A stretch of DNA of 64,000 nt, taken from Anaerolineales bacterium. Its GTDB lineage: Bacteria > Chloroflexota > Anaerolineae > Anaerolineales > UBA11579. The translations under genes and the position numbers were made by a program. Where the stretch lies: NCBI GenBank assembly GCA_026129255.1, contig JAHCIJ010000003.1, forward strand, positions 372,001-436,000. Direction: 5' to 3'. Of the stretch, positions 8,227 to 15,599 are shown one piece after another. Position 1 is the stretch's first letter; every line of letters begins with the position of its first letter. Under the pieces are notes generated by a model. It made no database searches and was not told where the DNA came from. It worked only from the letters and a program-made list of their open reading frames with translations.

Positions 8227-9267
8227 ATGTATAGATCATTTCTCTTGCTGTGTCTCTTGCTGAGTGCATGTGCGCCTGCGCCCGCAGTGGTTGTTCAGAC
8301 CATTCCATCCGCAGCCCCCGCCGATTGGGTGGAGGTTTTCTTTACGGATCCGTATGCGCCAACGGCCCGTAACGTCAGGGGCGGGCCAGATGAGCTGCTG
8401 GCGCGTGCCATCCAGAATGCGCGCAGCAGCGTGCTCATGGCGATCTATGACCTCAATCTATGGAGCATTCGGGATGCGCTGTTGGATGCCCATGCCCGCG
8501 GCCTGGATGTGCGCCTGGTCGTCGAGGCCAATAATCAGGACCGCCGCGAGCTGCAGCAGCTTATTGACGCAGGGGTGCCCGTGGTGCTCGACACCGGGCG
8601 CAACTTTATGCACAATAAATTTGTAGTGATCGATGGGTATGAGGTCTGGACAGGGTCTACCAACTTCACTGTCAGCGACATGTATGGCAACCGCAATAAC
8701 CTCTTGCGCTTGCGCTCTACCGCGCTGGCAGAGAATTACACCAGCGAGTTTGAAGAAATGTTCACGCATGGGCTGTTCGGCGAGAACACCCGCGACAATA
8801 CGCCGCACCCTGAGCTGACCATTGGTGAAGTGGAGATCCACACTTATTTCTCGCCGGATGACGGCGTCATGGATGCTCTCGTGGATGTGATCGATAGCGC
8901 AGAGGAAAGCATTTACTTCCTGGCATTCTCGTTTACGCTGGATGAGTTGGGGGATGCCCTGGTGCGTGCGCAGCAGCGCGGGGTTGAAGTGCGCGGCATT
9001 GTGGATGACGACCAGATCAACAACCAGGGCAATGAGTATCCATACCTGCTTCAGAATGGCGTGCAGGTCTACTTGGACGAGCCAGATAGCAATCTGCACG
9101 ACAAAGTGCTCATCATCGACCGGATGATTGTCGTCACAGGCTCATACAACTTCAGCTCCAATGCTGAGTTCCGCAATGATGAGAATACGCTCATTCTCTT
9201 TGACGAGCAGTTGGCAGGGATTTACTTCCAGCACTTTCAGTTGTTGTGGGCGCTTACGCAAAAATAA
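8227..9267 (+). CDS. Phospholipase D-like lipoprotein with two HKD motifs
   Basis: 346 residues. A signal peptide ends in LLLSAC with the lipobox Cys, so the protein is probably anchored outside the membrane. Two PLD repeats carry the H-x-K-x4-D signature: HNKFVVID followed by GSTNFT, and HDKVLIID followed by GSYNFS. These form the paired active site of the PLD superfamily (phosphodiester hydrolysis or transfer of phospholipid or nucleic acid). An ATG at 8218 is in frame but overlaps the -10 box; the ATG at 8227, 7 nt after the box, is preferred. It is divergent from the PRT gene. Confidence 0.85.
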   Translation: MYRSFLLLCLLLSACAPAPAVVVQTIPSAAPADWVEVFFTDPYAPTARNVRGGPDELLARAIQNARSSVLMAIYDLNLWSIRDALLDAHARGLDVRLVVEANNQDRRELQQLIDAGVPVVLDTGRNFMHNKFVVIDGYEVWTGSTNFTVSDMYGNRNNLLRLRSTALAENYTSEFEEMFTHGLFGENTRDNTPHPELTIGEVEIHTYFSPDDGVMDALVDVIDSAEESIYFLAFSFTLDELGDALVRAQQRGVEVRGIVDDDQINNQGNEYPYLLQNGVQVYLDEPDSNLHDKVLIIDRMIVVTGSYNFSSNAEFRNDENTLILFDEQLAGIYFQHFQLLWALTQK

Positions 9268-9312
9268 CCTGGCGTTAAGTAATCTCCAATGCGGCTGGGG
9301 CACAATGCGCGC

Positions 9313-9558
9313 ATGGGAAGCCTATTCTTTATTAATGATTCCAGCCAACTGGAAGGCAAGATCCTGTGGGCGGCCGAGCGCTATCGCCGCAAATACGGCC
9401 AGGCTGCCAATTTGGTGATGTTGCACCCCAGCCTGATCTCGGGCCAGCCGCAGCAACTGGGCGGCCTGCGCCTCGAGCCGCGCGAGACGGTGCTGCCGGG
9501 CTATGTATGGATCGGGATAGATGCAGCTGCGGTGGCCGCTAGGCCGCTTGCACGCTGA
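9313..9558 (+). CDS. Conserved-looking small hypothetical protein
   Basis: 81 residues, starting MGSLFFINDSSQLEGKIL. No family recognised. The composition is that of a soluble alpha/beta protein, with a central LVMLHPSL strand and a late VLPGYVWIGI strand. A weak CACAAT box lies 6 nt before the ATG, the spacing seen for other leaderless genes here. Its 3' end overlaps the convergent holA by 20 bp. Confidence 0.5.
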   Translation: MGSLFFINDSSQLEGKILWAAERYRRKYGQAANLVMLHPSLISGQPQQLGGLRLEPRETVLPGYVWIGIDAAAVAARPLAR

Positions 9559-10519
9559 GCTCAGCCACAAAAGTCTGCATGGCCAACCCGGCCTCGATCT
9601 CGCCGGTTTTGATCTGCTCATCGTAGAAAAGTAAGCGCTCGTAGATCGCCTGCAGCGAGCGGCTGGAAAACTGCTTGGCTTGCGTGGCCAGCTTTTTTGC
9701 GCGGTAAGGATGCATGTGCAACTGTTTGGCAATATCCGCTTCCCCCAGGCCTGCATCCAGCAGATCGCGGCTTTGCAGCAGGCCGCGGAAGTGCCCCACC
9801 ATACTGAAATACAGCAAGATCTTGTCGCGCTCTTCCAGCAGCGGCAGCAGCGCCTGCATGGCGCGTTGGCCGTTGGCGGCGCTCAGGGCATCCGCCAGCG
9901 CGAAGAAATCACCGTGCTCGCCGCTGCGCAAGCTCAGCTCCTCAACGTCTGCGGGCGTGATGGGACGGTTGTAGTTGACGTAGGCCAGTAGCTTATGAAG
10001 CTCGTGCTCGGCCGCACCCTTGTCTGTAGCTTGCAGCTGTGCTAGCGCGGCGGCCGCCTGTGGTTGCAGCTCGCCGCCCAGCTCCTTGGCGCGGCCGGCC
10101 AGCCAGGTGGCCAGTTGCGCGCCCTGGGGCAGGTTGAACTCGCGCACGAACGCGTTGCCAGCCGCTTTGTCGGCCCACTTCATCAGCCAGTGTTTGTCTT
10201 CCAGCGCGGTCGCTTCGATCAGCACCAAAGCTGTGCTGGGCGGTACTTCGTCCAGAAAATCGGTCAGGCGGGCGCGTGCTTCGGCGTTGGCAAAAGACTT
10301 GGTGACCTGCTGGGCGACCACCAGGCGGCGTTCGGCCAGGAAGGGCGTGGCCAACGCGGCGCGGCGCAGCGCATCCAGGGTGGCGCCTGCGTCCAGGCGC
10401 GTGGTATTCATCTCTGCCGTGGCGGGGTCGCCCAGTTTGCTGGTCAGCTTGGCAACCTCGCTGCGGATGGCAGTTTCATCTTCCCCCATAAAGATATATA
10501 CACTGGGTTTGGCTGCCAT
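9539..10519 (-). CDS. holA: DNA polymerase III subunit delta
   Basis: 326 residues, close to the family length of about 340. The N-terminus SVYIFMGEDETAIRSEVAKL is the opening of the HolA AAA+-like domain (in place of a full P-loop), and the late segment LHMHPYRAKKLATQAKQFSS is the collar-domain signature. The delta subunit opens the beta clamp within the clamp loader. The next gene downstream of its start, a DUF6391-like protein, ends 1 bp upstream, so they form an operon with the two membrane-protein genes. Confidence 0.85.
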   Translation of the reverse strand: MAAKPSVYIFMGEDETAIRSEVAKLTSKLGDPATAEMNTTRLDAGATLDALRRAALATPFLAERRLVVAQQVTKSFANAEARARLTDFLDEVPPSTALVLIEATALEDKHWLMKWADKAAGNAFVREFNLPQGAQLATWLAGRAKELGGELQPQAAAALAQLQATDKGAAEHELHKLLAYVNYNRPITPADVEELSLRSGEHGDFFALADALSAANGQRAMQALLPLLEERDKILLYFSMVGHFRGLLQSRDLLDAGLGEADIAKQLHMHPYRAKKLATQAKQFSSRSLQAIYERLLFYDEQIKTGEIEAGLAMQTFVAELSVQAA

Positions 10520-10520
10520 A

Positions 10521-11024
10521 CTAGCCTGCAGTGACCACGCGGTGGGCTGTGAAGCGGCCGCGCTGGCTGCGCCGTATCTCTACGATGCGCAGGTCGCCCG
10601 GTTCGCCAGAGGTGGTGACGCGCTGCTGGATACGTGTGCCCAGCGGGCGTGCCAGCAACAGACCGCCCATGGCAAACAGTATCGCCAGTGGCAGGCGTTC
10701 CAAACGCTCACGGTCAGTGCGTGCGCTGCCCAGCGCAAACGCTCCACCCAGGCCAGCGGTCACGCTGGCCGTGACCAGGTTGGTGCCACAGTTGGGATGG
10801 ATGGCCAGGCTGTGCTCACCAGCACGCAGGCGCGCCAACGCCTCTTCCACTGCATCATGCACCGCTTGGGTGCTCAGTTCACCCAGCAGCCAGAAGCCGC
10901 CCGGGTCAGAGTGCCCGGCAGTGGAAATGCGCGGGTGCGTGCGGCTGAGTACGTGGATGCTGGCGTGCTCCAGGCCGTGGTTGCGCCGCAACCGCGAGAA
11001 AGCGCTACGATCCAGAAGCGACAT
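10521..11024 (-). CDS. DUF6391-like membrane-associated protein
   Basis: 167 residues. The sequence RRNHGLEHASIHVLSRTHP followed by GHSDPGGFWLLGELST and HPNCGTNL matches what I know as the DUF6391 family. One hydrophobic stretch (LPLAILFAMGGLLLARPLG) could span the membrane. Function unknown. The conserved His and Cys residues (HGLEHAS, HPNCGTN) could bind a metal, which is inference. It lies in a tight minus-strand run with holA and a polytopic protein. Confidence 0.65.
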   Translation of the reverse strand: MSLLDRSAFSRLRRNHGLEHASIHVLSRTHPRISTAGHSDPGGFWLLGELSTQAVHDAVEEALARLRAGEHSLAIHPNCGTNLVTASVTAGLGGAFALGSARTDRERLERLPLAILFAMGGLLLARPLGTRIQQRVTTSGEPGDLRIVEIRRSQRGRFTAHRVVTAG

Positions 11025-11027
11025 TGC

Positions 11028-11942
11028 CTATCTTTTAGCCGTCAGATCAGCGTAGGCCAGCGTCCAGGCGGTCTGCAGGTAGCTGTGCAAAATGCCACCC
11101 AGGACGAAGGTTACGGGCACAACGGCCACCAGGCAGATCAGGCTCAACGTCAGGTTCTGGCCCACATTGCCCTGCGCCGCGCCGAGTAGCACTGGGACGA
11201 GCGCCAGGAAGAACGGGATGGCCAGGATCAGCGAGATAATCAGGCCGCCCAGGATCAGGATCAGCGCCAGAAGGGCGATGCTGCCCACATTCTTGGAGAG
11301 CACATCCCAGCCGCGTTGGACGGCGGCGGTGATGCCCAGGCCATCTTTCACCACGGCAATGTTGGCCATGTCTGTGAAGACGGTGTAGATCAGGCTGAGG
11401 GGGATGATCAGGCACAGCAGCGGAATCAGGCACAGCATACCGATGCCCATGGTCAACGCGGCAAAGAAGACTGCACCGATGCCGACCACCAATGCCAGAA
11501 TGAACACCGGAGCAGCCAGCAGGATGTTGAGGCCAACCACGCGGTCAAACACGCCCCAGCTGTCGCGCCAGATGGCGCGGAACGAAACCTCGTGCCCGGC
11601 CTCGGCGCGCAACGCGCCCACTGTGACGCCGGTCTTGCCATACAAACCCACCAGCCAGCTGATGATACCGATCAGGCAGAAGGCGCCAATGATCAAGATG
11701 GCGAGGATCACTATCTGCTCCTCGGATACGGAGCGGAAACTACGCTCCAGATCCGTGAAGAAGCGCTGCAGCTCTGGCGGCGGGGTGAAGGGTTGCCCGC
11801 TATCCGTGCTGATGCTGTTTCCGCTGCCGCCGCTCCCGCCACCACTGCGCGCGCCACAGGAGGCCAGAATGCCAAAGATCCACAAGACCTTGTGCTTCCA
11901 CACGGTCTTCCATGCACGAGAAAGTACTGCACCAATGTCCAT
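11028..11942 (-). CDS. Polytopic membrane protein of unknown function
   Basis: 304 residues. It begins MDIGAVLSRAWKTVWKHKVLW, a motif seen in uncharacterised bacterial membrane proteins, followed by a glycine/serine-rich loop and about six hydrophobic helices. GVFDRVVGLNILLAAPVFILAL and GWDVLSKNVGSIALLALILIL are the clearest. AAGGAG precedes the start at a usable distance. It shares its general layout with the next upstream protein (11958-12737). Both may belong to a family of bacterial integral membrane proteins of unknown role. Confidence 0.65.
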   Translation of the reverse strand: MDIGAVLSRAWKTVWKHKVLWIFGILASCGARSGGGSGGSGNSISTDSGQPFTPPPELQRFFTDLERSFRSVSEEQIVILAILIIGAFCLIGIISWLVGLYGKTGVTVGALRAEAGHEVSFRAIWRDSWGVFDRVVGLNILLAAPVFILALVVGIGAVFFAALTMGIGMLCLIPLLCLIIPLSLIYTVFTDMANIAVVKDGLGITAAVQRGWDVLSKNVGSIALLALILILGGLIISLILAIPFFLALVPVLLGAAQGNVGQNLTLSLICLVAVVPVTFVLGGILHSYLQTAWTLAYADLTAKR

Positions 11943-11957
11943 TGAGGGTCTCCTTGT

Positions 11958-12737
11958 CTACGATGATACACGCGCGCGGCGTGCTTTAGGTGCTGCTTCA
12001 GATTTTGAAAACTGGCGGTAGATCACTGCCCACGCAGTTTGCAAAAAGAGACCAAAGATCATCACCGCGATGTACGCCAAGAATGCGGAAGGTTGCACAT
12101 CGCCAGTTTGTTGCGTGAGTAGGCCAACAAGCACAGCCAGCACCGTGTTGGGCAGCGTAAGCAGCAATACCCAGCCAAACAGCTTCTTCCACTCAGCTTT
12201 CACAATGCTGTGTGCCTCGCGCAGCGCATTGCCTACTGTTTGGTCACGATCGATGATGGCGCCCATGATCATTGGCGAATAGATGGCAACGGGGAGGAAC
12301 AGCGGCAGCAAGAGGATCGCGCAGGCAAACAGCATGACGACAAAGATGTACTCATTTTGCAGCTGGGGAACGCCAGCCGCGACGATGATGAAAAACAGCA
12401 TCACCGCCATACCCACGAGGATGAAAAGCAAGGCAATGATGAGCGTGCTGGCGATCGTCAGGCCAAGCACGCGGCCAGCCGGGCGCATTAAACCCTGGGT
12501 GACAGAGGAGAAATGCAGGTCCTTTTCATCCATGGCATAGAACATCACCCGGTAGAACAAGATCCCTACCAAGTACGTCAGCAAAGAAATCGGCATGGAA
12601 AGGCACAGCAGGGCGATGGGGTCTACTATGCGGGAATACAGTAACGATGAAAAGCCAAAGGCCAATTGCAAAAGGCCATACGGCCAGATTTTGAGCGTAA
12701 TTCGTAACGCTTCTCTGAGTGTTTGTTCGATCTTCAT
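11958..12737 (-). CDS. Polytopic membrane protein, paralogue-like to its neighbour
   Basis: 259 residues from MKIEQTLREALRITLKIWPY. GGAGGG sits about 7 nt upstream of this ATG, and an upstream in-frame extension overlaps guaA. Six hydrophobic helices can be traced. The pattern ALREAHSIVKAEWKKLFGW resembles the amphipathic connector GLGITAAVQRGWDVLSKNVG in the downstream gene, which supports a shared fold. Function unknown. It lies between guaA and the 11028 gene, with 22 bp to guaA. Confidence 0.65.
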   Translation of the reverse strand: MKIEQTLREALRITLKIWPYGLLQLAFGFSSLLYSRIVDPIALLCLSMPISLLTYLVGILFYRVMFYAMDEKDLHFSSVTQGLMRPAGRVLGLTIASTLIIALLFILVGMAVMLFFIIVAAGVPQLQNEYIFVVMLFACAILLLPLFLPVAIYSPMIMGAIIDRDQTVGNALREAHSIVKAEWKKLFGWVLLLTLPNTVLAVLVGLLTQQTGDVQPSAFLAYIAVMIFGLFLQTAWAVIYRQFSKSEAAPKARRARVSS

Positions 12738-12759
12738 GCTATCCCTCCTGGAAATTGGC

Positions 12760-14295
12760 TTATTCCCATTCGATGGTTGCTGGGGGTTTGCTGCTGATGT
12801 CGTACACAACCCGGTTAACGCCAGCCACCTCATTGACGATACGGCCAGACACCTTGCGCAGCAGTTCGTCTGGCAATGAGGCCCAATCAGCCGTCATAAA
12901 GTCCTGGCTGACCACGGCGCGCAGCGCCACGGTCTCCTGGTAGGTGCGCTGGTCGCCCATCACGCCCACGCTGCGCACTGGCAGCAACGCCGCAAAAGCC
13001 TGCGCCAGCGGGGCGTTGGGGCGGTTTACCAGGCCAGCTTCCATCAGTTCGCTGGTGAAGATGGCGTCTGCGGCGCGCAGCGCGGCCAGGCGCGGCGCCG
13101 TCACCTCGCCCAGGCAGCGCACAGCCAGCCCTGGGCCGGGGAAGGGTTGGCGCCACAAGAGGTCTGGGGAGAGCCCCAGGCTTACGCCCACTTTGCGCAC
13201 TTCGTCTTTGAATAGATAGCGTAGCGGCTCCACCAGCTTGAACCTCATATTCTTGGGCAGCCCGCCCACATTGTGGTGTGTCTTGATGCGCTCAGCGTGT
13301 TGCCGTTCAGGCGCACGCGATTCGATCACGTCAGGGTAAATAGTCCCTTGTACCAGGAAGGGGGGCAGGCCCAATTGCTGCGCCTGTGTTTCGAACACGC
13401 GGATGAAGCGCTCACCGATGCGCCTGCGCTTCTCCTCAGGGTCGGTCACGCCCTGCAAATCCGCCAGGAACATGGCGGCCGCATCCGCCACCACCAGTTC
13501 GATCCCCAGCCCCTGTTGCAGCGCCCGGATCACTTCCTCGCGCTCCCCTTGGCGCAGCAGGCCGGTGTCCACAAACACAGCTACCAGCTGGTCGCCAATG
13601 GCGGCGTGCACCAGGGCCGAAGCCACGCTGGAGTCCAGGCCGCCACTGATGGCTGCCAGCGCGGTCTCGCTGCCCACTTGGGCACGGATCGCTTCGAGCG
13701 ATTGCTCCACAATGGCGCCGGGCGACCAGCTCGGGTCCGCACCGCACACCTCCACGGCAAAGCGGCGCAGGATCTCAGCACCGCCGGGGGTGTGGTGCAC
13801 CTCCGGGTGGAACTGTACGCCGTAGTAGCCGCGGCTGGCGTCGGCCATGGCGGCCACCGGCGCATTGCTGCTGGCAGCGATGGCGCTGAAGCCCGCTGGC
13901 ACCTGCACAATACGGTCTCCGTGTGACATCCACACAGTTTGTTCGCCCCCGCCCAGCAAGGCATTGTCTTGGGTGGTGCGCAGTTGGGCCGAGCCGAACT
14001 CGCGGTGCTCGCTCGGCGAGACTTGCCCACCCAGGGCGTGTGTCATGGCTTGCATGCCATAGCAGATTCCCAGAATGGGCTTGCCACTTTCGAGCACATA
14101 CTCGGGCAGTTGTGGCGCGCCATCTGCGTACACAGAGGCTGGCCCGCCAGACAGCACATAGCCCTGCGGCTTTAGTGCGAGGATCTCATCCGCGGGGGTA
14201 TCGCACGCGAAGAGTTGGCAGAACACCTGGGCCTCTCGCAAACGCCGGGCGATAAGTTGAGAGGTTTGCGAGCCAAAGTCCAGGATAACGATCAT
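12760..14295 (-). CDS. guaA: GMP synthase (glutamine-hydrolysing)
   Basis: 511 residues, the normal length. The class I amidotransferase domain has ILGICYGMQAM with its catalytic Cys and VQFHPEV with the catalytic His. The ATP pyrophosphatase domain has the PP-loop SGGLDSSVA, and the C-terminus ends TIEWE as in other GuaA proteins. It converts XMP to GMP. It sits 9 bp downstream of xpt in the same direction, joining xanthine salvage with GMP formation. Confidence 0.97.
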   Translation of the reverse strand: MIVILDFGSQTSQLIARRLREAQVFCQLFACDTPADEILALKPQGYVLSGGPASVYADGAPQLPEYVLESGKPILGICYGMQAMTHALGGQVSPSEHREFGSAQLRTTQDNALLGGGEQTVWMSHGDRIVQVPAGFSAIAASSNAPVAAMADASRGYYGVQFHPEVHHTPGGAEILRRFAVEVCGADPSWSPGAIVEQSLEAIRAQVGSETALAAISGGLDSSVASALVHAAIGDQLVAVFVDTGLLRQGEREEVIRALQQGLGIELVVADAAAMFLADLQGVTDPEEKRRRIGERFIRVFETQAQQLGLPPFLVQGTIYPDVIESRAPERQHAERIKTHHNVGGLPKNMRFKLVEPLRYLFKDEVRKVGVSLGLSPDLLWRQPFPGPGLAVRCLGEVTAPRLAALRAADAIFTSELMEAGLVNRPNAPLAQAFAALLPVRSVGVMGDQRTYQETVALRAVVSQDFMTADWASLPDELLRKVSGRIVNEVAGVNRVVYDISSKPPATIEWE

Positions 14296-14304
14296 GGGTG
14301 CGCC

Positions 14305-14874
14305 TTAAACAAACTCAATGCTGTCACCATCCATCGCCTGGATGGCCACAAGGGAAACAACCGGCACTCCCAGCGCTTCAAGCGCCGTGCGGCCCTGTTC
14401 AAAGGTCTTTTCCACCAGGGTACCCACGCCAACGATCTCGGCGCCAGCAGTTTGTGCCAGGCGCGCCAGGCCCAGAATGGTGGCGCCGCTGGCCAGAAAA
14501 TCATCAATAATGAGCACCCGTTCACCGTCAGAGAGATATTCTGGTGAGACGATCAGCTCCACCATGCGTCCTTTGGTGTGCGAGGGCGCCAGGGTTAGAA
14601 ACACCTGGTCTGGCATCGTGATGGGTTTGTTCTTGCGTGCATACACCACCGGCAAGTTCAGGTGTATGCCTGTGGTGAGCGCGGGGGCGATGCCCGAGAT
14701 CTCGGCCGTGAGGATCTTGGTCGCGCCGCTGTCTTTGAAGTGGCGCGCAAACTCCCGGCCACACGCTTCCATCAGCAGCGGGTCTACCTGGTGATTGATG
14801 AATCCATCCACCTTGAGAATGCCGCCGCCCAGGTTGCGGCCATCCCTACGAATGCGCTCTTTAAGCAATTCCAT
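14305..14874 (-). CDS. xpt: Xanthine phosphoribosyltransferase
   Basis: 189 residues, the typical length. MELLKERIRRDGRNLGGGILKVDGFINHQVDP is characteristic of Xpt in its opening segment, and the PRPP motif VLIIDDFLASGAT lies near residue 125. It forms XMP from xanthine and PRPP, which guaA then converts to GMP. The 62-bp gap to the divergent maf gene is too short for a purine riboswitch plus promoter, so no riboswitch is called. Confidence 0.93.
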   Translation of the reverse strand: MELLKERIRRDGRNLGGGILKVDGFINHQVDPLLMEACGREFARHFKDSGATKILTAEISGIAPALTTGIHLNLPVVYARKNKPITMPDQVFLTLAPSHTKGRMVELIVSPEYLSDGERVLIIDDFLASGATILGLARLAQTAGAEIVGVGTLVEKTFEQGRTALEALGVPVVSLVAIQAMDGDSIEFV

Positions 14875-14922
14875 AGATAGGGCATTTAACCACAGAAGTA
14901 GCTCTTAACAGAACTAAGCCGC

Positions 14923-14928
14923 TAAAAT
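14923..14928 (+). promoter_or_regulatory. -10-like box (TAAAAT) 8 nt upstream of maf
   Basis: TAAAAT is followed by TGAGGTTT and the ATG at 14937. The spacing suggests a leaderless or nearly leaderless mRNA, although GAGG within the spacer could also act as a weak ribosome site if transcription starts further upstream. Confidence 0.35.
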
Positions 14929-14936
14929 TGAGGTTT

Positions 14937-15599
14937 ATGACACGCCTGCCCGTTGTACTGGCCTCCACCTCGCCGCGCCGCAAAGAATTGCTCGGCTTGT
15001 TCGGGTTTCCGTTCGAAGTGTTGCCAGCTGACATCAATGAAGATGTGCTGCCTGGCGAGCCGCCAGCTGAGTATGTGCGCCGCCTTGCCCTGGGCAAAGC
15101 CCAGGTGGCCGCGGCGCGGCTCACCCAGCCCGCCATCGTGATCGCCGCCGACACCACCGTGGTGCACGAGGGGGTCATCATCGGCAAGCCGGTGGATGCC
15201 GCCGACGCAGAGCGCATCCTGCGCTCGCTGCGTGGCCGCAGCCATCAGGTGTTCAGCGGGCTGTGCCTGCTGAACACAGCAACCGGCGAGCAGGTCGTGG
15301 AGCTGGCTGAGAGCCAGGTGCCCATGCGCCACTATTCTGATAGCGAGATGAGTGCCTACATCGCCAGCGGTGAACCGCTAGACAAAGCAGGGGCGTATGG
15401 GATACAAAATACCAGCTTTCACCCCGTAGAGGACTTTGCAGGGTGCTTTGCCAATGTGGCTGGTTTGCCTATCTGCCACTTGCTGCGCAACTGGCGTCGC
15501 TGGGATCTGCCCATCACGGTGGATCTGCCGCACGCCTGCCAGCGCCATCTACACTATGATTGCCCCGTGAGCCAACCGATTCTAGATTGGGAGCTGTAA
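14937..15599 (+). CDS. maf: Maf-family nucleotide pyrophosphatase
   Basis: 220 residues. The signature LASTSPRRKELL opens the protein, followed by ADTTVVHEGVIIGKP and the SGLCLL/LDKAGAYGIQ segments of the Maf/YhdE fold. Maf proteins hydrolyse non-canonical nucleoside triphosphates to monophosphates. A TTG at 14928 is in frame, but the ATG is the family start. The C-terminus is about 20 residues longer than typical. The stop overlaps the ATG of the PBP gene (TAATG), so the two are translationally coupled. Confidence 0.9.
   Translation: MTRLPVVLASTSPRRKELLGLFGFPFEVLPADINEDVLPGEPPAEYVRRLALGKAQVAAARLTQPAIVIAADTTVVHEGVIIGKPVDAADAERILRSLRGRSHQVFSGLCLLNTATGEQVVELAESQVPMRHYSDSEMSAYIASGEPLDKAGAYGIQNTSFHPVEDFAGCFANVAGLPICHLLRNWRRWDLPITVDLPHACQRHLHYDCPVSQPILDWEL

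Noticed and set aside
14875-14936. Purine riboswitch upstream of xpt-guaA
   Set aside because: Only 62 bp separate xpt from the divergent maf gene; the aptamer core is not visible.
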